From assembly GCF_022179725.1 (NCBI RefSeq), contig NZ_BPRC01000016.1, positions 1 through 64,000 on the forward strand: DNA of 64,000 nt, read 5' to 3'. The DNA comes from Methylorubrum aminovorans (lineage in GTDB: Bacteria; Pseudomonadota; Alphaproteobacteria; Rhizobiales; Beijerinckiaceae). The notes under the pieces are model-generated. The model searched no databases. It was not told the DNA's origin and saw only the letters and a program-made list of their open reading frames with translations. This document shows, piece after piece, positions 46,750 to 57,411 of this stretch (the stretch's first letter is position 1; every line of letters begins with the position of its first letter). Made by a program: the position numbers and the translations under genes.

Positions 46750-48183
46750 TCAGCGGCCGTAGACGTCCTCAAGGCGGATGATGTCGTCCTCGCCCGTATA
46801 GGAGCCGACCTGCACCTCGATCAGTTCGAGCGGAATTTTTCCGGGATTGGTCAGGCGGTGCATCGAGCCGATCGGCAGGTAGACCGCCTCGTTCTCGTGG
46901 ACGAGGATGATTGAATCGTTGAGCGTCACCTCGGCGGTGCCCTTCACCACCACCCAATGCTCGGCCCGGTGGAAGTGCTTCTGCAGCGAGAGCCGGCCGC
47001 CCGGCGTCACCATGATCCGCTTCACCTGAAAGCGCTCGCCGATGTCGATGCGCTGGTACCAGCCCCAGGGACGATAGATCCGGCGATGGGCGTCCGCCTC
47101 CGGATGCGCCTTCTCGCGCAGGACCGTGACGAGATCCTTGACCTTGCCCGACTGGGTCTTGGATGCGACCAGCACCGCATCGGGGGTCGCGACCACCACC
47201 ACGTCGTCGAGCCCGACCACGGTGGTGAGCCCGTCCCCCTCGCTATGGACGAGGCTGCCTGTCGTCTCCACCAGCTCGACGCGCCCGCGTACGGCATTTC
47301 CCTGCGGGTCGCGCTCCAGCACCTGCCAGACGGCGTCCCAGGTGCCGACATCCGACCACGCGAAGGAGACCGCGAGCACGCCCGCGCGGGTGGTGCGCTC
47401 CATGACTGCGTAGTCGATCGAGGTTTTCGGCGCCCGCGCGAAGGACTCGGCCTGGAGCCGCACGAAGTCGAGATCGGTGGCGGCATTGGCGAGCGCGCCG
47501 CGGGCGGCCTCCAGCACCTGCGGCGCGTACGCCTCCAGCTCGGTGATCATCACGTCGGCACGGAACAGGAAGTAGCCCGAGTTCCACAGGGCACCCTCCC
47601 CGATCAGGCGCTCGGCGCCGGCCGCGTCGGGTTTCTCGACGAAGCGCTCGACCCGGAAGAGGCCCGGCGCGTCTGTAAGTGCGCCGCCGGTGCGGATGTA
47701 GCCGTACTCGGTCGCGGGCCGGGTCGGGGTGATGCCGAGCGTCATGATCTGGCCGAGCCGGGCGCCGCGGGCGGCTTCCTGCGCGGCCTGCGCGAAGGCA
47801 GCGGCGTCCTCGATCACGTGATCGGCAGCCATCACCAGAACCACCGTCTCCGGCCCGCGCTGCGCACCGTGGAGCGCGGCCACCGCCACGGCGGCCGCGG
47901 AATCGCGCCGCTCGGGTTCGAGCAGGATGTCGGCGGCGACCCCACTCTGCGCGAGCTGCTCGGCGACGATGAAGCGGGACTCGGCGGACGCGATCACCGT
48001 CGGTTTGGCGAACACGTGCCCGTCGGCAACGCGGCGAACGGTCGCCTGGAAGGTCGAGGTTGCGGGATCGACGAGCGGCGTGAACTGCTTCGGCATGCTC
48101 TCGCGCGAGGCCGGCCATAGCCGCGTGCCCGAGCCGCCGCACAGGATTACGGGCAGGATTGTTTCGTGGTCCGCCTCGGCCAT
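46750..48183 (-). CDS. manC: Mannose-1-phosphate guanylyltransferase/mannose-6-phosphate isomerase
   Basis: This 477-residue protein has the nucleotidyltransferase motif ILCGGSGTRLWPASRESMPK near 13-32, FVEKP near 180, and a C-terminal type II isomerase cupin with GGRLSLQKHFHRAEHWVVV. It makes GDP-mannose for exopolysaccharide and lipopolysaccharide. The separate cupin may give isomerase activity as in XanB/AlgA. It is convergent with glpD. Confidence 0.94.
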   Translation of the reverse strand: MAEADHETILPVILCGGSGTRLWPASRESMPKQFTPLVDPATSTFQATVRRVADGHVFAKPTVIASAESRFIVAEQLAQSGVAADILLEPERRDSAAAVAVAALHGAQRGPETVVLVMAADHVIEDAAAFAQAAQEAARGARLGQIMTLGITPTRPATEYGYIRTGGALTDAPGLFRVERFVEKPDAAGAERLIGEGALWNSGYFLFRADVMITELEAYAPQVLEAARGALANAATDLDFVRLQAESFARAPKTSIDYAVMERTTRAGVLAVSFAWSDVGTWDAVWQVLERDPQGNAVRGRVELVETTGSLVHSEGDGLTTVVGLDDVVVVATPDAVLVASKTQSGKVKDLVTVLREKAHPEADAHRRIYRPWGWYQRIDIGERFQVKRIMVTPGGRLSLQKHFHRAEHWVVVKGTAEVTLNDSIILVHENEAVYLPIGSMHRLTNPGKIPLELIEVQVGSYTGEDDIIRLEDVYGR

Positions 48184-48350
48184 GGCTCAGCCCCGTTGCG
48201 TATCAAGAGGCGCCAGCCGGTCAGAACAGTCCGGGAGCGGCAGGCGCGAAAGTAAGCTCCGTCCTCTTAGCCGATCTACCCGCAGGACACCACGAGGCGG
48301 GCCGACATGCCTGCGATTCAGGTAAATCCGGCGAAGGCCGATTGAGGAAC

Positions 48351-48372
48351 GGCGGAGGCAGGTGCCTCCGCC
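48351..48372 (-). terminator. Hairpin terminator after the mutase gene
   Basis: A perfect 10-bp stem (GGCGGAGGCA with TGCCTCCGCC) with a 2-nt tip lies 16 bp past the mcmA stop on the minus strand. The following sequence (GTTCCTC) has only a weak T-run. Confidence 0.65.
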
Positions 48373-48387
48373 TGGGGTTGGGAAGGG

Positions 48388-50553
48388 CTATTCAGCCGCC
48401 TGCCGCTCGCCGTAGCCGAGGCGCCCGTTGAGTTCGCCGAGAAGCTTTACCGCCGCTTCCGCGATCACGGTGCCCGGCGGGAAGATCGCCGAGGCGCCAG
48501 CGGCGTAGAGCGCATCGTAATCGCCCGGCGGGATCACGCCGCCGACTACGATCATCACGTCGTCGCGGCCCTCCTGCTTCAGCGCGGCCTTCAGTTCCGG
48601 CACCAGCGTCAGGTGGCCCGCCGCCAGCGAGGAGACGCCGACGATGTGCACGTCGTTCTCCACAGCCTGACGTGCCGCCTCGTCCGGCGTGGCGAAGAGC
48701 GGCCCGATATCGACGTCGAAGCCGAGGTCGGCGAACGCCGAGGCGATCACCTTCTGGCCGCGGTCGTGCCCGTCCTGGCCCATCTTGGCGACCAGGATGC
48801 GCGGGCGGCGCCCGTCATTCTCTTCGAAGGCCTCGACGAGGCCGCGGACCTTCTCCACCACCGGCGACATGCCGCCCACCTCTCGCTTGTAGACGCCCGA
48901 GATCGAGCGGATCTCCGCGCGGTGTCGGCCCCAAGCCTTCTCCAGCGCCTCCGAGATCTCGCCGACCGTGGCCTTGGCCCGCGCCGCGTTCACCGCCAGT
49001 TCGAGCAGGTTGCCTTCGCCGTCCGCGGCCTTCGTCAGCGCCGCCAGCGCCGCATCGACCTCGGCTTGATTGCGCTCGGCGCGCAGGCGCTTGAGCTTGT
49101 CGATCTGCTTGGCGCGCACGTCGGCGTTGTCGACCCGCAAGAGATCGATCTTCATCTCGTCGTCGGGCTTGTACTTGTTGATGCCGACGATCGTCTGGCG
49201 CCCGGAATCGATTCGCGCCTGAGCACGCGCCGCCGCCTCCTCAATACGCAGCTTCGGGATGCCGGCCTCGATGGCCTTTGCCATGCCGCCGAGCGCCTCG
49301 ACCTCACGGATATGCTCCCAGGCCCGCGCGGCGATGTCGTGGGTCAGGCGCTCGACATAGTAGGAGCCGCCCCACGGATCGATGATCCGCGTCGTGCCGC
49401 TCTCCTGCTGCAGGAAGAGCTGCGTGTTGCGGGCGATGCGGGCCGAGAAGTCGGTCGGCAGCGCCAGCGCCTCGTCGAGCGCGTTGGTGTGGAGCGACTG
49501 TGTGCCGCCTTGGGTCGCCGCCATCGCCTCGATGCAGGTGCGGGTGACGTTGTTGAACACGTCCTGCGCCGTCAGCGACCAGCCACTGGTCTGCGAGTGG
49601 GTGCGCAGGGGAAGCGACTTGTCGCTCTTCGGCTCGAACTCCTTGACGAGCTTGGCCCAGATCAGGCGCGCGGCCCGCATCTTGGCGATCTCCATGAAGA
49701 AGTTCATCCCGATCGCCCAGAAGAACGACAGGCGCGGCGCGAACTGGTCGATGGTGAGGCCTGCCGCGAGGCCAGCCTTGATGTACTCGACGCCGTCAGC
49801 GAGCGTGTAGGCGAGCTCCAGATCCTGCGTCGCCCCGGCCTCCTGCATGTGGTAGCCGGAGATCGAGATCGAATTGAACTTCGGCATGTTCTTCGAGGTG
49901 TAACCGAAGATGTCCGAGATGATCCGCATCGATCCCTTGGGGGGATAGATGTAGGTGTTGCGGACCATGAACTCTTTCAGAATGTCGTTCTGGATCGTGC
50001 CGGCAAGCTTCTCGGGCGGCACGCCCTGCTCCTCGGCCGCGACGATGTAGAGGGCGAGCACGGGCAGCACCGCGCCGTTCATCGTCATCGACACCGTCAT
50101 CTCGTCGAGTGGGATGCCGGAGAACAGGGTGCGCATGTCGTAGATCGAGTCGATCGCGACACCCGCCATGCCGACATCGCCCGAGACGCGCGGGTGATCC
50201 GAATCGTAGCCGCGGTGGGTGGCGAGATCGAAGGCGACCGAGAGGCCCTTCTGGCCGGCCGCAAGGTTGCGCCGGTAGAAGGCGTTCGAATCCTCCGCCG
50301 TGGAGAATCCGGCATATTGCCGGATCGTCCAGGGCTGGGTGACATACATCGCCGGATAAGGACCGCGCAGGTAGGGCGGCAGGCCGGGAAACGAGTCGAT
50401 GCCCTCGCAGCCCTCGCGATCCTCAGGACCGTAGAACCCCTTCACCGGAATGCCCTCGGGCGTCATCCACGGCTCGGAGGCCGGCGGAGGCGGCGCCTTG
50501 AAGCCGTCGGCCGCGAAGGCCACTGAGGTGAAATCGGGGATCCGGGAGATCAT
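48388..50553 (-). CDS. mcmA: Methylmalonyl-CoA mutase large subunit
   Basis: This 721-residue protein has the catalytic barrel (about 30-560; YAGFSTAEDSNAFYRRNL, VAFDLATHRGYDSDHPRV) and a C-terminal B12-binding domain (about 585-715) with the cobalt-ligand motif D-G-H596-D-R-G. It interconverts methylmalonyl-CoA and succinyl-CoA, the closing step of the ethylmalonyl-CoA route that regenerates glyoxylate in methylotrophs. The small subunit gene is not adjacent. Confidence 0.96.
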   Translation of the reverse strand: MISRIPDFTSVAFAADGFKAPPPPASEPWMTPEGIPVKGFYGPEDREGCEGIDSFPGLPPYLRGPYPAMYVTQPWTIRQYAGFSTAEDSNAFYRRNLAAGQKGLSVAFDLATHRGYDSDHPRVSGDVGMAGVAIDSIYDMRTLFSGIPLDEMTVSMTMNGAVLPVLALYIVAAEEQGVPPEKLAGTIQNDILKEFMVRNTYIYPPKGSMRIISDIFGYTSKNMPKFNSISISGYHMQEAGATQDLELAYTLADGVEYIKAGLAAGLTIDQFAPRLSFFWAIGMNFFMEIAKMRAARLIWAKLVKEFEPKSDKSLPLRTHSQTSGWSLTAQDVFNNVTRTCIEAMAATQGGTQSLHTNALDEALALPTDFSARIARNTQLFLQQESGTTRIIDPWGGSYYVERLTHDIAARAWEHIREVEALGGMAKAIEAGIPKLRIEEAAARAQARIDSGRQTIVGINKYKPDDEMKIDLLRVDNADVRAKQIDKLKRLRAERNQAEVDAALAALTKAADGEGNLLELAVNAARAKATVGEISEALEKAWGRHRAEIRSISGVYKREVGGMSPVVEKVRGLVEAFEENDGRRPRILVAKMGQDGHDRGQKVIASAFADLGFDVDIGPLFATPDEAARQAVENDVHIVGVSSLAAGHLTLVPELKAALKQEGRDDVMIVVGGVIPPGDYDALYAAGASAIFPPGTVIAEAAVKLLGELNGRLGYGERQAAE

Positions 50554-50667
50554 GACGCGGGTTTCCTGGCCTCAGCCTCGGAGTCCGAAGCTGTCGTGGT
50601 TTCTTGAAGATTTTTTTGAGCATTATAGGCGTGCCGTCAAAGGCGGCTACTGTCAAAAAGGCTGGCG

Positions 50668-51180
50668 TCAGCGGCTCCGCTTCCGCGCGTTCGCCCTCCC
50701 CGCCGTCGCCGTGGCGTAACGTCCCCTGGCATCCCAGCGGACGCTCGGGGCCGCACCGGAGGGGGCGGCGAGCCAGGATCGCCGTTGAGCGATCAGGTGC
50801 TTCAGGCGCCGCGCTCGCGCCTCCTTTCGTCCGCACTCGCAGGGCCAATCGCAGTCGAAGCTGTGCGGACCGCCCTCACCGCTGAACAAGCTGAGCAGCG
50901 CCAGCACGATCCCGACCAAGCCGATGATGCCGATGACCAGCGTCGGCCATGCCAGCCCGAGGCCGACGGCCAAGGCGATCGCGGCCTTTCCGGCCAGCGT
51001 CCCGACGAGCTTCAGCTTGACCAGCGCGCCGAAGGTCGCCGCCGCTCCGGCCGTGCCGCGCAGCGCCCGCAGAATCCGTCGGCGGACCCGCTTTCGTCCC
51101 GCGAGTCCTTCCAGTCGGCGCAGTTCGCGCTCCATGCGGTGGCGCGCCCGCGCACGATCCTCCACGGTTTCCGCCTGCAC
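50668..51180 (-). CDS. Hypothetical membrane protein with CxC motif
   Basis: This 170-residue protein has a charged N-terminal helix (about 1-40), two membrane helices (about 45-100) and a cytoplasmic-looking tail with DCDWPCECGRKEARARRLKH, whose three cysteines could bind a metal. The tail also contains a LIAQRRSWLA helix. No family name is recognised. It is divergent from the DUF817 gene. Confidence 0.65.
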   Translation of the reverse strand: MQAETVEDRARARHRMERELRRLEGLAGRKRVRRRILRALRGTAGAAATFGALVKLKLVGTLAGKAAIALAVGLGLAWPTLVIGIIGLVGIVLALLSLFSGEGGPHSFDCDWPCECGRKEARARRLKHLIAQRRSWLAAPSGAAPSVRWDARGRYATATAGRANARKRSR

Positions 51181-51302
51181 GCCCCCTCCCCCTTACTTCT
51201 TACGCCGAATGTGCTTCGACGCGCCGATGAACGTCAAACCGACGCTTTCCTCCGATCCGCTCGGCACGCGATTCGGGCAATGAACGGGGCTGAGCGGGTA
51301 GG

Positions 51303-52235
51303 ATGCGTTTCGTGCGAAGGAAGACACCGAGCGCGGCGCGCAATTGGCCGTTCCTGGCCGGCTTCGTCGAGACCGAGCGTCGGCTCGGCGCTCGGGCGCA
51401 GGCGCATGGACACTTCGCCGCCTTCGCCTACGAATTTCTGAGATTCGGAGTGAAGCAGGGCTGGGCCTGCCTGTTCGGCGGCCTGATCTGCGTGCTGCTG
51501 ATCGGCACGCACTTGTTCTACCCGGCCTCCGCACCGCTCTCGCGCTACGACTTCCTCACCGTCGCGGCCGTGCTGATCCAGGTGGCGCTTCTGGCGCTCG
51601 GCATGGAGACTTGGGAGGAGGCCAAGGTCATTGCGCTCTATCACATCGTCGGGACGGCGATGGAGATCTTCAAGACCAGCGTCGGTTCGTGGATCTATCC
51701 GGAGGCGAGCTGGCTCCGGATCATGGGCGTGCCGCTGTTCACCGGCTTCATGTATGCCAGCATCGGCTCCTACATCGCCCGTGTCTGGCGCCTGTTCGAC
51801 TTCCGCTTCACGCGGCACCCACCGTTGATGTTCACGCTGCCGCTGGCCGGCGCGATCTACGTCAACTTCTTCAGCCACCACTACATGGCGGATTTACGCG
51901 CGCTGCTGTTCATTGCAACCGGTCTGCTGTTCGGCGCCACGATCGTGCATTTCAAGGTCTGGCACGTGCATCGTCAGATGCCGCTGCTGCTCGGCTTCGT
52001 CCTCGTGTCGCTCTTCATCTGGTTCGCCGAGAATATCGGCACGGCGAGCCGTGTCTGGCTCTACCCGAACCAGGCGGCCGGCTGGTCGCCAGTCTCGGCG
52101 GCCAAGCTCGGCTCGTGGTTCCTGCTGATGATCGTGTCCTACGTACTGGTCACGCTGGTGAACCGGCCGGAGCCTTGCTCCGAGGCGGAACCCGCGCGGC
52201 CCGCCGATCCGGCGCAACCGCGACCCGCGCGCTGA
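51303..52235 (+). CDS. DUF817 family membrane protein
   Basis: This 310-residue protein has about eight membrane helices. It shows patterns typical of DUF817: EFLRFGVKQGWACLFGGL, ALYHIVGTAMEIFKTSVGSW, VNFFSHHYMADLR and FIWFAENIGTASRVWLYPNQ, which contain several His and Asp in the membrane. Function is unknown. The Pro/Ala tail is variable. Confidence 0.85.
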   Translation: MRFVRRKTPSAARNWPFLAGFVETERRLGARAQAHGHFAAFAYEFLRFGVKQGWACLFGGLICVLLIGTHLFYPASAPLSRYDFLTVAAVLIQVALLALGMETWEEAKVIALYHIVGTAMEIFKTSVGSWIYPEASWLRIMGVPLFTGFMYASIGSYIARVWRLFDFRFTRHPPLMFTLPLAGAIYVNFFSHHYMADLRALLFIATGLLFGATIVHFKVWHVHRQMPLLLGFVLVSLFIWFAENIGTASRVWLYPNQAAGWSPVSAAKLGSWFLLMIVSYVLVTLVNRPEPCSEAEPARPADPAQPRPAR

Positions 52236-52243
52236 GGCGGCGA

Positions 52244-52459
52244 TCAGTTGACGTAGGTGCGGATCCAGTTCGGGGAGAGGATCTCGCCCTCTTCCGTGAT
52301 GATCCAGGGCTGCTTCGAGGGATCGCCCAGGGCACCCTTGGCGGCGGCGAGCGCCTCGCGCAGGGTGCCGTAGCGCTCGGGCTGAGCCAGCGGAGAGGAG
52401 GCCGGCAGCGTGCGCCAGATGGTGAGGTCGGCAGGACGTTCGAGAGCTTCGGTTTCCAT
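52244..52459 (-). CDS. Small conserved hypothetical protein (71 aa)
   Basis: This 71-residue soluble protein (DLTIWRTLPASSPLAQPERY ... QPWIITEEGEILSPNWIRTY) reads as a compact alpha/beta domain. It starts at an ATG at 52459 and converges on the DUF817 gene with 8 bp between stops. No function is known. Confidence 0.65.
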   Translation of the reverse strand: METEALERPADLTIWRTLPASSPLAQPERYGTLREALAAAKGALGDPSKQPWIITEEGEILSPNWIRTYVN

Positions 52460-52939
52460 CTCTGGTTCTTCCTGTGCGAACCGTATCCGTCCGTTAAAGG
52501 ACGCCGCGACGACTGAGACCGTCGGGACGGTGTGTTCAAAGTTTCAAGGGCGATCGGAGCATCTCTTGGGCGGCTTTGCGATCAATTCGAGTGCTCGACG
52601 GCCAATCGGTCACCGTTTCGTCGCAGTTCCTCACCTGACCTTTGCCTCGGTTTTGCCAAGAATTAGTCCAGGCCCGCCCACGGACGCCTTCATCAGTAAG
52701 AAGACACTGCGTACGAAACAGTATGCAATTGGTTACTCTCGAGTGTGAGGCTTGGCCGTGCGGTGTCGCACCCAGCCTGCCTGTGCGGGAAAGCGGGGAT
52801 TTGTTGACTGGAGGCCACACCGGACACAGCTAAGTCTCATTTCTCGAGGTTCCGCGATCGCCGTCGCCATCGACTGCATATCCGGGAGTGTGGTCGAGCG
52901 AGTCTGAACGCTGCCCGTACCGCCGAAGCGGGGCGCGCG
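52460..52939. other. Intergenic region upstream of the HtrA-type gene
   Basis: About 480 bp without a supported gene. Short frames on both strands lack start signals. It should contain the promoters for the two divergent genes. No repeat or RNA was recognised. Confidence 0.35.
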
Positions 52940-54169
<1,230 letters not shown>

Positions 54170-54238
54170 TGAGGGGCACCAAGCCCCTGCATCGGATGAG
54201 CGCTTTACCCGCGGGCCGAACCGGCCGATGAGCGAGGC

Positions 54239-54934
54239 ATGCTCCTCGCCCTCGGCCTTCTGGCGCTCATCGGATTCTGGTGGCTCGGCCGCCGCAACGG
54301 GCGCCTGCCCTTCGGCCTGACGCCCCGGCTGCTCGCCGGCTACACCCTGCTGGCCGCGGCCTTCGTGCTGTCGCTGCGCGGCAGCTTCGTCCTCGCACTC
54401 CTGCTTGGCGCGGGCGGAATCTGGCTGACGGAGGGCGAGGCTGGCGTCATCCGTCGGGTCCGCGCGTGGCGTGGCTATCGCGAGCCGCAGCCGGTGCGCT
54501 CCGCCTCGCTCGAACTTGAGTTCGCCTTCGACGGCGCGCCGCTGGACGGGACCCTGTTCGTCGGCCCCTTCGCCGGGCGCCGCCTCTCGGCGGTGCCGAC
54601 GGAGGCGCTGATCGAGCTGACGATCCTTTTGCGCCCGCACGATCCCGAGGGCACGCGCCTGCTAGAGGCGTATCTCGACCGCCGGCAGTCCGGCTGGCGT
54701 GTAGACGCTGATAGCGACCGAGACTCGCGGCCGGGCGGCCCGGCGAAGCCAGGGACGATGACGGAGGAGGAGGCCTATCAGGTCTTGGGGCTTGAGCGCG
54801 GGGCGTCCCTGGAGGAGGTCCGCGCGACTCATCGGGCGCTGATGAAGCGGCTGCATCCCGACCAGGGCGGCAGCGTCGAGCGGGCGGCGCGCGTGAACGC
54901 GGCGCGTGACAGGCTGGTGAACCGACATCGCTAA
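54239..54934 (+). CDS. Membrane-anchored DnaJ-domain protein
   Basis: This 231-residue protein has two or three membrane helices in the first 70 residues, a middle alpha/beta region, and a C-terminal J-domain (about 178-231) with H206-P-D208 (RLHPDQGG). It resembles the Tim14/DjlA-like J-proteins that recruit DnaK to the membrane. It lies 69 bp after the protease gene on the same strand. Confidence 0.88.
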   Translation: MLLALGLLALIGFWWLGRRNGRLPFGLTPRLLAGYTLLAAAFVLSLRGSFVLALLLGAGGIWLTEGEAGVIRRVRAWRGYREPQPVRSASLELEFAFDGAPLDGTLFVGPFAGRRLSAVPTEALIELTILLRPHDPEGTRLLEAYLDRRQSGWRVDADSDRDSRPGGPAKPGTMTEEEAYQVLGLERGASLEEVRATHRALMKRLHPDQGGSVERAARVNAARDRLVNRHR

Positions 54935-55061
54935 AACTCCACGCGCGTTGTCAGGGTCGATATGACGAGGAGAATCCGGCCACCTTGCTGCGGCTCTTGT
55001 CCTCGGGCGACCGCCGGCCGAACGCGCCGGCCGCCGCACCGAGGAGGCGTGTTGGATCCGA

Positions 55062-56546
55062 TCAGCTCCGGGTGGCGAAGCAGTTGAAGCCGTTCTTCTT
55101 CAGCGCGGCGCAGGCATCCTGCGCGGTGCTCTGCTCGGAGAAGCCCGAGAAGCGGGCGCGGTAGAGTGTGGTGCCGCCGTGCGTCACGCGCACGGTGTAG
55201 GGGGCGGCCTTGGACAGCATGCCGGTCCGGCTGCGGGCGTCGGCGAGGATCGACTTCGCCTTGTCCTCATCGTCCATGGCGCCGAGCTGGATCACCCAGG
55301 GGCTCGGCGTGACGGGCTTGGCGCTGTCGCCGCGGGCGTCCTTCGGCGGGCCCTCGGCGCGGGAGGCGACGCCCTCCACGGCGGGCAGGCGGGCGGTGGT
55401 CTTGCCGCCGGCGCTCGGGAACGGCGCTTGGCTCGCCGGCCCGGCATAGGCCTGGGCGGCGTTCGGCAGCGCCTGGAGGCCGGCGCGGCGCGAACCCGGC
55501 GTCGTCGTGGACGGACGGATGTCAAGGGGCGCGGTGCTGGTGGAACTCGTGGTCTCGATGCCGTCGTCGTCCGCCGAGGCGAGGACGGTACGGGTGCGGG
55601 ACTCGGCCTCGGCGACGACCGCCGGGCGGCCGCGCTCGGCCACCTCGACGACGGGCGCCGTCTGGCGGGCGCCGGCATAGGCACGGGGCAGGTTGGCGCG
55701 CACGAGATCCGCCATGATCCGGTCGCGGCTCGCGCCCGACTTGCCGCCGAGCACGATCGCCACAATCTGGCGGTCGCCGAGCTTGGCCGCGGTCATCAGG
55801 TTGAAGCCGGAATCGCGGGTGTAGCCGGTCTTGATGCCGTCCACGCCCTCGACGGTACCGAGCAGGCGGTTGTGGTTGCCGATGACCCGACCGCGGAAGG
55901 CGAAGGAGCGGGTCTGGAAGTAGCGATACTGGCGCGGGAAACGATCCTGAATGGCGCGGGCCAGGATGGAGAGGTCGTGCGCCGTGGTGATCTGATCCGG
56001 GTCTGGCAGGCCCGAGGCGTTGGCGAAGTTGGTGCGGCTCATGCCGAGCGCCTTGGCCTTGCGGGTCATCATGTCGGCAAATCGCGGCTCGGAGCCGGCG
56101 ATGTTCTCGCCGATGGCGCAGGCCACGTCATTGGCCGACTTGGTCACCAGCGCCTTGATCGCCTCCTCGACCGTGATGGTCGAGCCGGGGCGCAGGCCGA
56201 GCTTCGACGGCGCCTGGGCGGCGGCTTTGGCCGAGATGGAGAGCGGCGAATCGAGGTCGTAGCGGCCCCGCTCCATCTGCTCGAAGAGCATGTAGAGGGT
56301 CATCACCTTGGTGATCGAGGCCGGGTGGCGCAGCGCGTCCTCGTTGACCGCGTGGAGCGTCCGGCCCGACTTTACGTCGACGACCATGGCTGCGTAGGGC
56401 GGGTTGTAGCCGCTCACCGCCTTGCGGGCGTGGCCCCGGCGCTTGGCCTCCGCGGGATCGGCCACCGCGACGAGAAAACTCGTCGCCAGGAGCAGCACGG
56501 CGACAGCGCGGGACCCCGTGGTGGGCCGGCCTTCTACGCGACGCAT
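55062..56546 (-). CDS. D-alanyl-D-alanine carboxypeptidase with SPOR domain
   Basis: This 494-residue protein has a signal peptide (about 1-33). The penicillin-binding peptidase S11 domain (about 45-280) shows S77-I-T-K80, SAN near 135 and K239-T-G (GIKTGYT). A linker rich in Thr/Ala/Pro joins it to a SPOR domain (about 420-494) that binds denuded glycan strands at the septum. It trims the fifth D-Ala from peptidoglycan. The ATG at 56546 puts the signal at the start. Confidence 0.92.
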   Translation of the reverse strand: MRRVEGRPTTGSRAVAVLLLATSFLVAVADPAEAKRRGHARKAVSGYNPPYAAMVVDVKSGRTLHAVNEDALRHPASITKVMTLYMLFEQMERGRYDLDSPLSISAKAAAQAPSKLGLRPGSTITVEEAIKALVTKSANDVACAIGENIAGSEPRFADMMTRKAKALGMSRTNFANASGLPDPDQITTAHDLSILARAIQDRFPRQYRYFQTRSFAFRGRVIGNHNRLLGTVEGVDGIKTGYTRDSGFNLMTAAKLGDRQIVAIVLGGKSGASRDRIMADLVRANLPRAYAGARQTAPVVEVAERGRPAVVAEAESRTRTVLASADDDGIETTSSTSTAPLDIRPSTTTPGSRRAGLQALPNAAQAYAGPASQAPFPSAGGKTTARLPAVEGVASRAEGPPKDARGDSAKPVTPSPWVIQLGAMDDEDKAKSILADARSRTGMLSKAAPYTVRVTHGGTTLYRARFSGFSEQSTAQDACAALKKNGFNCFATRS

Positions 56547-56993
56547 CTCGAAACCTTCGCCTCGACAGTCGGGCATTCCGGCCCGGCTGGCACCCTTCAC
56601 GGACACCGCCACCGGGTCCGCAATCTCTGCCGAGGACGGTAGGATGAACGCGGTTACGCGGCCGTTAATGCGACCGCATCCAAGTTCGAGATCGCCCTTT
56701 TGCCACAGGGGTTAAGCCAATCTTGACGGGGCAGCGGCGCCCGCCCCGTGCCAATGATTTAGCTCCTCGCGATCGGGCACCGGCGACCGCTGCGGCGCGT
56801 TTCACGCGCGTGTGCGGGAACGCGGGTGCGAGCGGCGTCGAAGGAGAGGCCGGAGGATATGGCGCGGCCGGACAGTTTCACGCACCTCTCTGGCGCAGTC
56901 GCCGATCGGCCTATAGATTGCCTGGTGAGCACCGCGCCCCTCCACCGGGATGCCGGTGCCGAAGGCTGCCAGACCAAGGTCGCTTCGATTCAG
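56547..56993. other. Divergent intergenic region upstream of clpS
   Basis: This 447-bp stretch separates the carboxypeptidase gene from clpS. A long frame into clpS from 56826 exists, but its N-terminal part is not ClpS-like. The promoters of both genes should be here; no specific element was recognised. Confidence 0.35.
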
Positions 56994-57389
56994 ATGTCTT
57001 CTAAGCTGATCCAGAACGAAGTGCAGGAGGCGGGTCGGGGACGGGTGCCGGTGCGTGCGGCTTCGACCCCGCGCAACTCGGGCGACGATGATCGTTCGGG
57101 CACCGCGATCATCACCCGGACCAAGCCGCGCGCGAAGCGACCGAGCCTGTACCGCGTGCTGCTGCTCAACGACGACTACACGCCGATGGAATTTGTCGTG
57201 CACGTCGTGGAGCGCTTCTTCAACAAGAGCCACGAAGACGCCTACCAGATCATGATGCACGTCCACCACAATGGCGTGGGGGAGTGTGGCGTGTTCACCT
57301 ACGAAGTTGCGGAAACGAAAGTGACGCAGGTGATGGATTTCGCCCGCAAGCACCAACATCCGCTTCAGTGCGTTATGGAAAAGAAATAG
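56994..57389 (+). CDS. clpS: ClpA adaptor protein ClpS
   Basis: This 131-residue protein has an Arg-rich, disordered start (about 1-50) and the ClpS core: RVLLLNDDYTPMEFVVHVVE near 54-73 and DAYQIMMHVHHNGVGECGVF. The core binds N-end-rule degrons and delivers them to ClpAP. It is followed 22 bp later by clpA. Confidence 0.95.
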   Translation: MSSKLIQNEVQEAGRGRVPVRAASTPRNSGDDDRSGTAIITRTKPRAKRPSLYRVLLLNDDYTPMEFVVHVVERFFNKSHEDAYQIMMHVHHNGVGECGVFTYEVAETKVTQVMDFARKHQHPLQCVMEKK

Positions 57390-57411
57390 GCATCCAGCGA
57401 AGGCCAGAGCA